Source: Thermodesulfovibrionia bacterium (GTDB lineage Bacteria > Nitrospirota > Thermodesulfovibrionia > UBA6902). Taken from it: a stretch of 36,882 bases of DNA. This document shows positions 1 to 7,620 of this stretch, piece by piece. Numbering within the stretch: the first letter of the stretch is position 1; every line of letters begins with the position of its first letter. Both the position numbers and the translations under genes were made by a program. The stretch lies in the NCBI GenBank assembly GCA_020053105.1, contig JAGVNU010000034.1:1-36882 (forward strand). Direction: 5' to 3'. The notes below the pieces were generated by a model that saw only the letters and a program-made list of their open reading frames with translations, had not been told where the DNA came from and did not search any database.

Positions 1-195
1 ACCTTGCGGTCCGGCAGCACCGGCTGGACCCTGATCGCCCTGAAGACCTTGCGGACCGGCAACACCGGCTGGACCCTGATCACCCTGAAGACCTTGCGGA
101 CCGGCAGCACCGGCTGGGCCCTGATCACCCTGAAGACCTTGCGGACCGGCAACACCGGCCGGGCCCTGATCGCCTTGAAAACCTTGCGGTCCTAC
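1..195. repeat. 45-bp tandem repeat encoding Gly-X-Y triplets
   Basis: The string accttgcgg recurs at 1, 46, 91, 136 and 181, a strict 45-bp period with few substitutions. Each unit encodes five Gly-X-Y triplets of the collagen-like protein on the minus strand. The array may continue left of the window. Such near-identical tandem units are prone to copy-number change by slippage or recombination. Confidence 0.9.
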
Positions 196-771
196 CGGGC
201 CTTGAATACCTTGCAGACCCTGTGGACCAATCGGACCCTGGGGCCCTGGCACCGGGTCAGTTTGTTCAAGATCTATTATGCGCTGCAACAGAAGCATTTC
301 AGATTGATCAGCATATACAACCATCTGCGCAGTAGCAGGAGCAGATGCAAGTACTACATTATTATGTACATATTGGACTTTTAACGAGCCGATATTTGCG
401 CATGATGAGCCGGACCCTGCATGATCGTCATCATCATCGCTGGACTTTGTTCTAAGGGAGACTGAACCGTTGAGGAGAGAGCCACGTTTTTTTTCATAGA
501 TTTTGCAGCCGGTATCAACTCTCACCAAACGTATCAGATCGTTTTTTGAAAGCTCTCCAATGGGATCATTAACCGCAAATTCAACTTCAATATCAGTTCC
601 TTCCACGATACTGATTTCACCTGTCGAGCTTGCGGTATTTAGAACAGTCAAGGACACAGAATAGCCCTGTGCATGGACAGGTGACATTCCGGATATCAGG
701 ACAAGCAAACAGATCGCTGCAAATATTATAACAGCACGATTTAAAGGGATATAATCATATTTTTGTCTCAT
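1..771 (-). CDS. Secreted collagen-like (Gly-X-Y) repeat protein, 3' end cut by window edge
   Basis: An open frame of 257 codons runs from ATG at 771 off the left edge with no stop. AAGGAGA sits 7 bases before the ATG. The N-terminus is basic, then a hydrophobic stretch ends in a signal-peptidase-like site (PVHAQG), so the protein is probably exported. About 150 residues of non-repetitive sequence follow, with a run of five Asp and two Cys. From about residue 175 the sequence becomes Gly-X-Y triplets (GPQGLQG, GDQGPAG), as in bacterial collagen-like proteins that form triple-helical stalks. The last 195 bases are a tandem 45-bp (15-residue) repeat. A sigma-54-preceded miniprotein gene lies 174 bases upstream and could share its transcript. 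The function is not known; a surface fibre or adhesin is inferred. Total length cannot be seen. Confidence 0.85.
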   Translation of the reverse strand, partial: MRQKYDYIPLNRAVIIFAAICLLVLISGMSPVHAQGYSVSLTVLNTASSTGEISIVEGTDIEVEFAVNDPIGELSKNDLIRLVRVDTGCKIYEKKRGSLLNGSVSLRTKSSDDDDDHAGSGSSCANIGSLKVQYVHNNVVLASAPATAQMVVYADQSEMLLLQRIIDLEQTDPVPGPQGPIGPQGLQGIQGPVGPQGFQGDQGPAGVAGPQGLQGDQGPAGAAGPQGLQGDQGPAGVAGPQGLQGDQGPAGAAGPQG

Positions 772-805
772 AACAGTCTCCTTTTGTAATGCATATATGG
801 AATAT

Positions 806-845
806 GAACAGGGTGCAGTCCAAGGGAGCTCCCCTGTTCTTTTTT
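806..845. other. Inverted repeat with T-run, in the leader of the collagen-like gene
   Basis: GAACAGGG (806-813) pairs with CCCTGTTC (832-839), followed on the plus strand by six T. In plus orientation this looks like an intrinsic terminator, but no plus-strand gene lies upstream of it in the window. In minus orientation it sits in the untranslated stretch between the 39-residue miniprotein and the collagen-like gene. There it could be an mRNA hairpin. Its direction of action is unclear. Confidence 0.4.
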
Positions 846-945
846 AATTAAAAATCTGTTATCTTAATTTTGTGCTGCGAATTAGTTTTTCAAACTGTCG
901 GAACAGTCAATTAACTGTGCATTGAGACATGAACAGCCGTGATTA

Positions 946-1065
946 CTACACCTGATGCAACGAGTATTCTGCATAACCACTTGCATAAATCATTTCATTG
1001 ATGCCATAGACAATGGCCGTTGCAAGCATGGTGAATAATAACCAGAGCAATAATATCCTTTTCAT
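946..1065 (-). CDS. 39-residue single-pass membrane miniprotein behind a sigma-54 promoter
   Basis: A 40-codon frame starts at ATG 1065 and ends in TAG at 946-948. It has a G-rich ribosome site (AGGGGGGAAAC) directly before the start. The protein starts MKRILLLWLL and has one hydrophobic segment over roughly residues 4-20, then a short polar tail. It belongs to no family I recognise. Support for a real gene is positional: the best sigma-54 promoter match of the window (1096-1110) would start transcription near 1084, only about 19 bases before the ATG. A second miniprotein (7621-7749) has the same promoter type and a similar shape. It may be co-transcribed with the collagen-like gene. It could be a membrane regulator or small structural peptide; that is a guess. 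Confidence 0.6.
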   Translation of the reverse strand: MKRILLLWLLFTMLATAIVYGINEMIYASGYAEYSLHQV

Positions 1066-1095
1066 GTTTCCCCCCTATTCCTTATTTGAAATAAA

Positions 1096-1110
1096 GCAAT
1101 GAATATGCCA
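1096..1110 (-). promoter_or_regulatory. Sigma-54 promoter (-24/-12) for miniprotein and possibly collagen-like gene
   Basis: On the minus strand the sequence is TGGCATATTCATTGC, preceded by C and followed by TTT. It has the GG and GC dinucleotides with exactly ten bases between them, as sigma-54 requires. The same core (CTGGCAT-N2-TCATTGC) occurs at 7815-7829 and 17377-17391, each upstream of a minus-strand gene. The predicted start is about 1084. Confidence 0.8.
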
Positions 1111-1308
1111 GAGAACATTTTTATTTATATCATTAAAGAGTCTGAGCATGAACTCAGTCTGTTCCCTGTTTCTTGGGAAACAGCATTTACCGAACCCATT
1201 GAAAACACTGGATTACATTTACGTGGTATGCCGGGGGGGCTGTATTACGGACAAAATCTGAACAATGCCGGGTCGAATCGCGGAGGGACTGCTATGGGGA
1301 GGCCGGCT

Positions 1309-1342
1309 GGTCAAATGACCGGATATACATGGTCATTTAACT
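1309..1342. promoter_or_regulatory. Paired dyads, candidate enhancer (UAS) for the sigma-54 promoter at 1096
   Basis: GGTCAAATGACC (1309-1320) is a near-perfect dyad, and a degenerate copy GGTCATTTAACT begins at 1331. The two starts are 22 bp apart, two helical turns. The same arrangement with the same spacing occurs at 17480-17513 upstream of the OmcS operon. The pair lies about 210 bp upstream of the promoter, a normal distance for NtrC-type enhancer sites. The bound protein is probably the activator encoded at 6159-7547 (inference). Confidence 0.6.
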
Positions 1343-1371
1343 GATGTCAGAGGTCCTTATGAAATTCCCCT

Positions 1372-2838
1372 TTATCTGATACTACCTGCGTTATCCGCGG
1401 TTGAAGAGTTGCAGTCATCGTCCTTCCCGTTATGCGGGACCTCGGAAGCCCCCGGATTACGCGATGGGTCATTGTCATCGCAATCAGCGTCAAGGGTATG
1501 TCCGTCGCCGTCATTGTCAGGGAACACACCTATAGTCAGTGTGACGGATTTGTTGAAAGGGTCATTGGAAGGAATATCTGAGCTGGAAGCGGCTGTTTTC
1601 CCGGATACAGGCGTGAATCCGAATGAGATGGTGCATGTCTGATACAGGACCAATGTTTTGCCGGAGCAATTGTCAGCCGTCAAGCTGAACGGAGGCTGCG
1701 GCGCCGTTACCTGTCCAATAATGAGTTCCCCGATGCCGTTATTTTTTATTGTGACAGCCCTGTCAGGCAGCCTGCCGGCTCCGATGTTGCCGCCAAAAAA
1801 AATAATCATCGGACTCACCGAAATATCGGGGACACCTCTTGCCATAAAACCCCTGTTATCAGCCCCGTAAGAACCGTATCCTATCACGTCACCTCGATCG
1901 TTAATGATATATGTCTGGCTCCACTGCCAGCCCGGAGGGATCAATGAAAAAAAGGATATACCGTTATAGAGAAAGCCGATCGTGTGCCCGCCTTTGTATG
2001 TGCCCCATCCTACTACGGCCCCGCTGTTGTTTATACCATAGGCCTCCACTGACTGCCAGCCCGGCGACAGGATTTCAGAATAAGCCCCATCTTTGTACGT
2101 GAAGCTCTTGGGCGTGTTGCCAACGTCAAGACCGGAACCTGCAACAGCGCCGAGATCATTAATGTGAAAGGCCTTTGACTCACGCAGTCCCGGGGGAAGT
2201 ATTGTCGTGTAAGTCCCGTTTTGATAGATAAACCCCTTTGCAGTATTGCTCTCATCAATGCCGTATCCCGCAATGACTCCCCTGCTGTTGATTCCCGAAG
2301 CATACGCCTCACGCCAGCCAGGGGGCAGAATGTCGGTGTAAGTCCCCCTGCTGAAGAGAAAGCCTTTAAAGTATTTTTTTTCGCGGCCGTACCCGACGAT
2401 ATCTCCGTTATTATTGATTCCATAGGCATATGCCTCACGCCAGCCGGGAGGCAATATCTCGGTGTATACGCCGTTGTCATAGAGAAAGCCCCTGTAGTCG
2501 CGGGCCAGCCCCTGGCCTATCACGGCGCCGTTGTCGTTGACGGCGCGTGCGCGGGCCTCTTCCCATCCCGGCGGCACAAGGGTTTTATATGTCCCGCTAC
2601 GATACAGAAACCCTCTGTATTTACCGGTCTCGTCCCTTCCGGAACCTGCGATTATACCGTTGTTGTTGATATCATATGCCTCTGAAGACTGCCATCCTGG
2701 GGGATGTATTTCAGTATAGATGTAGCTGCACCGGGACAGCTGTGGCATGATCAGATGCCACATTATCAGGACAATGAAAACACTGAACAAACGTAAGGCA
2801 GGCTTGAGCGGGACAACATGAACATTTCTGCTTTTCAT
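1372..2838 (-). CDS. Secreted HAF-repeat protein with choice-of-anchor and MopE-type Ca/metal-binding C-terminus
   Basis: The start is taken at ATG 2838; an in-frame TTG at 2862 is possible, and neither has a clear ribosome site. An N-terminal hydrophobic segment suggests export. The bulk is about seven imperfect repeats of roughly 45 residues with the pattern ILPPGW-x-EAY-GINN-GDIVGYG-GFLY. These are typical of the HAF family of extracellular proteins, predicted to form beta-propellers. Next comes a domain resembling the ASPM/SPD-2/Hydin-type choice-of-anchor fold (VTIKNNGIGELIIG). The tail is Asp/Asn-rich (DNDGDGHTLDADCDDND), as in MopE-type metal-binding repeats. Its substrate is unknown. 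A sigma-70-type promoter lies at 2882-2910, so it seems separate from the sigma-54 genes. Confidence 0.75.
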   Translation of the reverse strand: MKSRNVHVVPLKPALRLFSVFIVLIMWHLIMPQLSRCSYIYTEIHPPGWQSSEAYDINNNGIIAGSGRDETGKYRGFLYRSGTYKTLVPPGWEEARARAVNDNGAVIGQGLARDYRGFLYDNGVYTEILPPGWREAYAYGINNNGDIVGYGREKKYFKGFLFSRGTYTDILPPGWREAYASGINSRGVIAGYGIDESNTAKGFIYQNGTYTTILPPGLRESKAFHINDLGAVAGSGLDVGNTPKSFTYKDGAYSEILSPGWQSVEAYGINNSGAVVGWGTYKGGHTIGFLYNGISFFSLIPPGWQWSQTYIINDRGDVIGYGSYGADNRGFMARGVPDISVSPMIIFFGGNIGAGRLPDRAVTIKNNGIGELIIGQVTAPQPPFSLTADNCSGKTLVLYQTCTISFGFTPVSGKTAASSSDIPSNDPFNKSVTLTIGVFPDNDGDGHTLDADCDDNDPSRNPGASEVPHNGKDDDCNSSTADNAGSIR

Positions 2839-2881
2839 GATGAGAGTGGACCAGGTTTTCAATTTTACAAATTACAATTAG

Positions 2882-2910
2882 AGTATAACAGACAGATATT
2901 GACATGGCAA
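2882..2910 (-). promoter_or_regulatory. Sigma-70-type promoter for the HAF-repeat gene
   Basis: On the minus strand TTGCCA (2910-2905) and TATACT (2887-2882) are separated by exactly 17 bases. Transcription would start near 2875, upstream of both candidate starts (2862 and 2838). Confidence 0.6.
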
Positions 2911-3017
2911 TTTGCAAAAACAGATTGATAGATTTATGATTATCATGTTTGTTACATTAACACTGAGGCGGATGCCCGGGGAAAATTGTCCCGGCTTATT
3001 ATGTATGTGCCTTTTCT

Positions 3018-3956
3018 ATGAAACATAACTTTCCTGTATTTATTAAGCTGTCCCTCATGCTGTGCCTGTGCGTTTTCCTGACAGCCGGCTGCAAAAAGGT
3101 CGAGTCTCCTTCCCCGGGGGCAGCTAAAAGCGCTGATGAAAAGACCCTGCTGGTAGGCCTTATCCCCGAGCGGAATATATTTGAACAAATGGAACAGTAC
3201 GAGCCGCTTGCAGATTACATTTCCCGGAAGACAGGTACAAAGGTAAAGCTGAAGGTGCTTACCCGGTACGGGAACATCGTCGATAACTTTGTTGCACTGA
3301 ATTTAGACGGCGCGTTCTTCGGCAGTTTTACGTATGCTCTGGCGCATGCAAAGCTGGGGGTTGAACCTCTTGCCAGGCCTGAGAAACTTCATGGTGTTTC
3401 TACATACTACGGCTTGATATTTGTAAGGGAAGACAGCGGGATCAGGAACGCGGCAGACATGAAGGGCAAAACATTTGCCTTTGTAGACAGGGCCACCACT
3501 GCAGGATATCTTCTGCCTCTTGCCTTTTTCAAGGACAACGGGATCAGGGATTACAGGGCTTTTCTGAAAGAAGCGTATTTTACCGGAACTCACGAGGACG
3601 CGGTATACGATGTCCTCAACAAGAAGGCGGACATAGGGGCCGCAAAAAACACAGTGTATTCCGAAATGGCAAAGACAAACGGGAGGATAGAGGAAGAACT
3701 TACGGTCCTGACGAGGTCCCCGGATGTCCCGGAGAACGGCCTGGCCGTGAGACGTGATCTCGACAGTTCGATGAAAAAAATGCTGAAGGAAACGCTTCTG
3801 AATATGAATAATGATGAGGACGGCAGGGAGGTGCTGAAAAAATTCGGCGCGAAAAGATTCATAGTGACGACAGATGCGGATTATCAAAGCGTATATGACT
3901 ATATAAAGAAAATAGATATGTATTTTACTTCTTCCGGATACGGAAACGGTCCATGA
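3018..3956 (+). CDS. PhnD-like periplasmic substrate-binding lipoprotein of a sensory triad
   Basis: The signal peptide ends in a lipobox (LTAGC, Cys about residue 25), so the product should be a periplasm-facing lipoprotein. The mature part matches the PhnD-type (phosphate/phosphonate) binding fold: VGLIPERN near the start, the YEPLADYIS helix, DGAFFGSFTYALA, and the MKGKTFAFVDRATTAGYLLP segment common in this family. No ABC permease or ATPase gene follows. Instead the stop overlaps the start of a histidine kinase by 4 bases (ATGA). That context points to a ligand sensor for the kinase rather than a transporter subunit; this is inference. The ligand cannot be read from sequence. No strong ribosome site is visible before the chosen ATG. 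Confidence 0.85.
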   Translation: MKHNFPVFIKLSLMLCLCVFLTAGCKKVESPSPGAAKSADEKTLLVGLIPERNIFEQMEQYEPLADYISRKTGTKVKLKVLTRYGNIVDNFVALNLDGAFFGSFTYALAHAKLGVEPLARPEKLHGVSTYYGLIFVREDSGIRNAADMKGKTFAFVDRATTAGYLLPLAFFKDNGIRDYRAFLKEAYFTGTHEDAVYDVLNKKADIGAAKNTVYSEMAKTNGRIEEELTVLTRSPDVPENGLAVRRDLDSSMKKMLKETLLNMNNDEDGREVLKKFGAKRFIVTTDADYQSVYDYIKKIDMYFTSSGYGNGP

Positions 3957-6145
3957 AGAAGAAGATCATTATCGGATTGGGTGTTTTTTCCGTTATTTTC
4001 CTTTTGGGCGGGCTGTATATAATCACGACAATCGAATCGGCGACCGCTACACTGGACAACCTGATAACGCTCCATCAGGTGGAGATCCTCAGGGAGCAAT
4101 TATTGCTCCAGATAAAAAGGGTGCAGGCTGACATTAATCTCAAGAACACCCGCTACGCCAGAGGCATTGATACCGTAATTGCCAATGTGAAAAATATGGA
4201 AAAAATGGCGGACGGCTGTCTGGACTGCCATCATTCCGAAGACATGACTCTCAGGCTGGAACATCTGCAGGACGATGTCGATGACTATAAAAAGGCGATA
4301 AGCAGGCTCTTTACAGTAAGGGCCAACGTTCAGAGGCTGGAAGAAGAGGAAGACAGGACCTTCCGTACAGGCGAGGAGCTTATCACATCGGTCAATAACA
4401 TGATTACCATGGCAAGCAGCAAGCTGGAGAGAAAAACCCAGGCATCCCTGAGAGATATAGCAAATACAAAAGCCTTACTCTATGCCCTCGTGGCCGTGCT
4501 CCCTGCATTTACCGGAATACTGGGCTTTCTTTTTATAAGAGGGCTGACTCATCCCGTCAATGTACTGCTGAAGGCTACGCGGGAAATAAAAAGCGGGGAG
4601 CTTGACCATAAGATAGTAGGTCTGAAAGACGAATTCGGCGAAGTGGCTGATTCTTTCAATGAGATGTCCCAGTCGCTAGAGGAGTCTATGCGCAGCATCC
4701 GTGAAAACGAGAAACGGTACCGGCTGCTGTTTGAAAGCGCGGGGGACGCCATCTTTATGCTGGAGGCCGAGGGGGAAGACGCGGGCAGGATAGTGTCAGC
4801 CAACAGGGCGGCGGCGGACATGCACGGATATACGATGGATGAACTGTTAAAGCTCAACCTGATCAGGGACCTCGATTCGCAGGATGACTCCAGTGACGCG
4901 CCCGAGCGTATTAAGCGTATGTTGAACGGGGAATGGATAAAGGCGGAGATCTACCACAAGACAAAGGACGGCACGGTCTTCCCGGTTGAGGTAAGCGCAG
5001 GGCTTCTTGAATTCATGGGGCATAAATATATTCTTGCTTTTGACCGGGACATCACCGAGCGCAAAAAATCCGAAGAGGCCATAATAAGGTCCTACATCAT
5101 GTTCGTGACGGTACTGGACAATATTGACGCGATTATTTATGTCGCTGATCTGAAGACCTACGAGATACTGTATATCAACAGTTATACGAGAAAGCTGTTC
5201 GGCGACATTGAAGGAAAGACCTGCTGGCAGACCCTTCAGTCCGGTCAGTACGGGCCCTGTGCCTTCTGTTCAAACGATAAACTGCTTAATCCCGACGGCA
5301 GCCCTGCGGCTGTTTACCACTGGGAATTTCAGAATACCGTTAACGGGAGATGGTATGAAATCCGTGACAGCGCGATTGAATGGATAGACGGCCGGATCGT
5401 CAGGATGGAGGTCGCTAATGATGTTACAGAGCGCAGAAAGCTGGAGGAGACCCTGAAAAGGGCAGAGCAAATGAAGCTCGTCGGCGAGTGGGCCGCAGGT
5501 CTCGCACACGAAATCAAAAATTCTCTTGCGGGAATAAAAATATCAGTTGAGGTACTGGGCGCCGAGGCAAACATGCCTGAAGAAGACAAGGAAACCATCT
5601 TCAGGGCAGTTGAGGAGATCAAGCGTATCGAAATGCTTTTAAAAAGCCTGCTCAGTTTCGCAAAGCCGCCGAAACTCCAGCTCTCGGGCACGGACATCAA
5701 TGAAATTATAGATAAGACCATTGACTTCTCACTTAAGCGGTCTTATATGAAGACGGAGGAGACGGAAATAGAAATTGTTAAGGAACTTGATGCGGGCCTT
5801 CCCAGGACCCGGGCTGACGCCCAGCAGCTGCAGCAGGTATTCATGAATTTATTGCTGAACGCCCGGGACGCCATGAAAGATGGAGGCACGCTTACCGCCA
5901 AGTCATATTATGACGCGAAGGAGGACGCTATCCAGGTGGAAATATCCGATACCGGCGAAGGCGTAGACGATATGCTGCTGGAAAAGATCTTCCAGCCCTT
6001 TATCACAACCAAATCAAAGGGCACGGGACTGGGACTGGCCATTTCAAAGCGGATCATAGAGCAGCACGGCGGCAGCATATCAGCAGGAAATAAGCCTGGC
6101 GGGGGGGTCATATTTTATATAAGCCTTCCGGTAAAGCATGAATAA
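3953..6145 (+). CDS. Heme-c-containing membrane sensor histidine kinase (sensor-HAMP-PAS-PAS-HisKA-HATPase)
   Basis: The kinase has 730 residues. Transmembrane helix 1 spans about 5-25. A helical periplasmic domain follows, with a heme-c attachment motif CLDCH at 89-93 followed by another His. Transmembrane helix 2 spans about 173-197, then HAMP and two PAS domains (about 255-372 and 380-500). The phosphoacceptor is His519 in GLAHEIKNSL. The C-terminal ATPase domain has an N box (NLLLNARDAM), G1 (DTGEGV) and G2 (GTGLGLAIS). The second PAS carries a Cys cluster (GKTCWQ, then GPCAFC). A covalently bound periplasmic heme suggests redox or small-gas sensing; that is inference. The gene overlaps the PhnD-like gene by 4 bases and is followed directly by an NtrC-type regulator, its likely partner. 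Confidence 0.93.
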   Translation: MKKKIIIGLGVFSVIFLLGGLYIITTIESATATLDNLITLHQVEILREQLLLQIKRVQADINLKNTRYARGIDTVIANVKNMEKMADGCLDCHHSEDMTLRLEHLQDDVDDYKKAISRLFTVRANVQRLEEEEDRTFRTGEELITSVNNMITMASSKLERKTQASLRDIANTKALLYALVAVLPAFTGILGFLFIRGLTHPVNVLLKATREIKSGELDHKIVGLKDEFGEVADSFNEMSQSLEESMRSIRENEKRYRLLFESAGDAIFMLEAEGEDAGRIVSANRAAADMHGYTMDELLKLNLIRDLDSQDDSSDAPERIKRMLNGEWIKAEIYHKTKDGTVFPVEVSAGLLEFMGHKYILAFDRDITERKKSEEAIIRSYIMFVTVLDNIDAIIYVADLKTYEILYINSYTRKLFGDIEGKTCWQTLQSGQYGPCAFCSNDKLLNPDGSPAAVYHWEFQNTVNGRWYEIRDSAIEWIDGRIVRMEVANDVTERRKLEETLKRAEQMKLVGEWAAGLAHEIKNSLAGIKISVEVLGAEANMPEEDKETIFRAVEEIKRIEMLLKSLLSFAKPPKLQLSGTDINEIIDKTIDFSLKRSYMKTEETEIEIVKELDAGLPRTRADAQQLQQVFMNLLLNARDAMKDGGTLTAKSYYDAKEDAIQVEISDTGEGVDDMLLEKIFQPFITTKSKGTGLGLAISKRIIEQHGGSISAGNKPGGGVIFYISLPVKHE

Positions 6146-6158
6146 AGGGGGTGACGGA

Positions 6159-7547
6159 ATGAAGAGCAAGGGCAAGGTATTTATCCTTGACGATGACGGA
6201 TTGATTCTTTCAATGCTCTCAAAGGTATTAAGGAATGAAGGATATAACGTACTCACTGAGTCAGATACGGACGATATAGTCAACAAGGTAAGAGATTGGC
6301 AGCCGGATGTCATGCTGCTGGACATAAGGCTTCCCAAACGGAACGGGATCGATATCCTCCGCGATATCAAAGGCGAAGGATTAAGCACAGAGGTAGTAAT
6401 GCTCACAGCTGACGATACTGCTGAAACTGCGGTCAAGGCCATGAAACTCGGGGCGGTCGATTACCTTACCAAGCCTTTCAACACGGACGAGGTAAAGATC
6501 GTCATCAGCAATGCCATAGAGAAAGAAAACCTCAAACAGGAAGTTGCCTATCTAAGGAAGGTCTATTCCGAAACCTATGAGAGGGCCTTTATCGGGAAGT
6601 CAGACGCGATAAAGGATTTAATGAGGAACATGGAAAAGCTGGCCGAGGCACGGGTATCAACCATTCTCATAACAGGGGAGAGCGGCACGGGCAAGGAGGT
6701 CGTGGCAAGGAATATTCATCACCTGATGCATGGTCCAGCAGCCTCAGGGTGCCCGCCTTTTATATGGATCAATTGCGCTGCCATGCCCGAAACTATCCTT
6801 GAAAGCGAACTCTTCGGTTACGATAAGGGCGCGTTCACTGACGCCAAGCATGACAAAAAGGGCCTGTTTGAGCAGTCAAAGGGCGGCTCGATACTCCTTG
6901 ACGAGATAGGCGATATGAAGTTCGAACTCCAGAGTAAACTTCTGAGGGTGCTGGAGGAACGGACCATCAGGCGTATAGGAGGAGATAAAGACATCCCTAT
7001 TGATGTTACGGTCCTGGCCACTACCAACAAGAACCTTTCCGACGCAGTGGGAAACGGCGAATTCAGAAAGGACCTGTTCTTCAGGCTGAGCACCTTTTAT
7101 ATGCATATACTGCCGCTGAGAGAGAGACCGGTAGATATCCCCATACTGGCAAGATATTTCCTCGAACATTTTGCCGCGAAATACAACAAGAAGAATATTA
7201 TAGATATTTCTCCGGAGGCCGAAAAGATGCTGGTCTCCTACAACTGGCCCGGCAACGTCAGGGAGCTTAAGAATCTCGTGGAACGGTTTGTCGTGCTTGA
7301 GAACATTGATGCGATACTGCCTGTGCATCTGCCGCACTGGTTGACCGGCCCGGCAAAGACAGCCGACGGCCCGTCCGCAGGCAAATTTATTCTGCCGGAT
7401 TCAGGGATCTCCATTGATGACTTTGAAAAAGACATCATGCTGCAGGCGCTTGCAAAAACGGACAACAATAAGGCCCAGGCCGCAAAGCTCCTCAATATGA
7501 CTTATGACGCCTTCAGGTCTCATCTTAAGAAATACGGCATAGCATAG
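6159..7547 (+). CDS. NtrC-family sigma-54 enhancer-binding response regulator
   Basis: I chose ATG 6159 because GGGGGTG lies 5 bases before it; an in-frame ATG at 6138 overlaps the kinase gene. The receiver domain has the acidic cluster DDD at 11-13, phospho-Asp55 (LLDIRLPK) and a TKPF lysine. The central AAA+ domain has Walker A GESGTGKE (173-180) and the sigma-54 contact loop as GAFTDA (224-229) rather than the textbook GAFTGA. It also has Walker B (LLDEIGD) and an arginine-finger region (FRKDLFFRLS). The C-terminal Fis-type helix-turn-helix spans about 425-462. Phosphorylated by the adjacent kinase, it should activate sigma-54 promoters. The candidate targets in this window are at 1096, 7815, 17377 and 17638. 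Confidence 0.95.
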   Translation: MKSKGKVFILDDDGLILSMLSKVLRNEGYNVLTESDTDDIVNKVRDWQPDVMLLDIRLPKRNGIDILRDIKGEGLSTEVVMLTADDTAETAVKAMKLGAVDYLTKPFNTDEVKIVISNAIEKENLKQEVAYLRKVYSETYERAFIGKSDAIKDLMRNMEKLAEARVSTILITGESGTGKEVVARNIHHLMHGPAASGCPPFIWINCAAMPETILESELFGYDKGAFTDAKHDKKGLFEQSKGGSILLDEIGDMKFELQSKLLRVLEERTIRRIGGDKDIPIDVTVLATTNKNLSDAVGNGEFRKDLFFRLSTFYMHILPLRERPVDIPILARYFLEHFAAKYNKKNIIDISPEAEKMLVSYNWPGNVRELKNLVERFVVLENIDAILPVHLPHWLTGPAKTADGPSAGKFILPDSGISIDDFEKDIMLQALAKTDNNKAQAAKLLNMTYDAFRSHLKKYGIA

Positions 7548-7558
7548 AGAAGCGGAGA

Positions 7559-7600
7559 ATGTTTTCAGTTGTCAGCATAAAACCAACCAACTGAAAACAT
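7559..7600. terminator. Long inverted repeat between convergent genes, possible bidirectional terminator
   Basis: A perfect 13-bp stem (ATGTTTTCAGTTG with CAACTGAAAACAT) surrounds a 16-base loop. It lies 11 bases after the stop of the sigma-54 activator and about 20 bases past the end of the convergent 42-residue gene. There is no long T-run after either arm, so it may act as a weak terminator or an mRNA-end stabiliser. Confidence 0.5.
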
Positions 7601-7620
7601 ATTGCTTCCAAAAATCCGGA

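Noticed and set aside
1..195. CRISPR-like array
   Set aside because: The 45-bp units are direct tandem copies with no spacers and keep the reading frame of a Gly-X-Y protein.
4..384. Plus-strand open frame with a Thr/Leu-rich repeat product
   Set aside because: It is the complement of the collagen-like repeat. The minus frame has a signal peptide, ribosome site and Gly-X-Y periodicity, while the plus product is low-complexity and has no ribosome site.
1099..1344. 81-codon plus-strand frame
   Set aside because: Its start lies inside the sigma-54 promoter and its end inside the paired dyads. It has no ribosome site and an unremarkable product.
2905..2916. TGGCAATTTGC as a sigma-54 promoter
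   Set aside because: The GG and GC are only six bases apart, not ten. The same bases form the -35 element of a better sigma-70 match on the minus strand.
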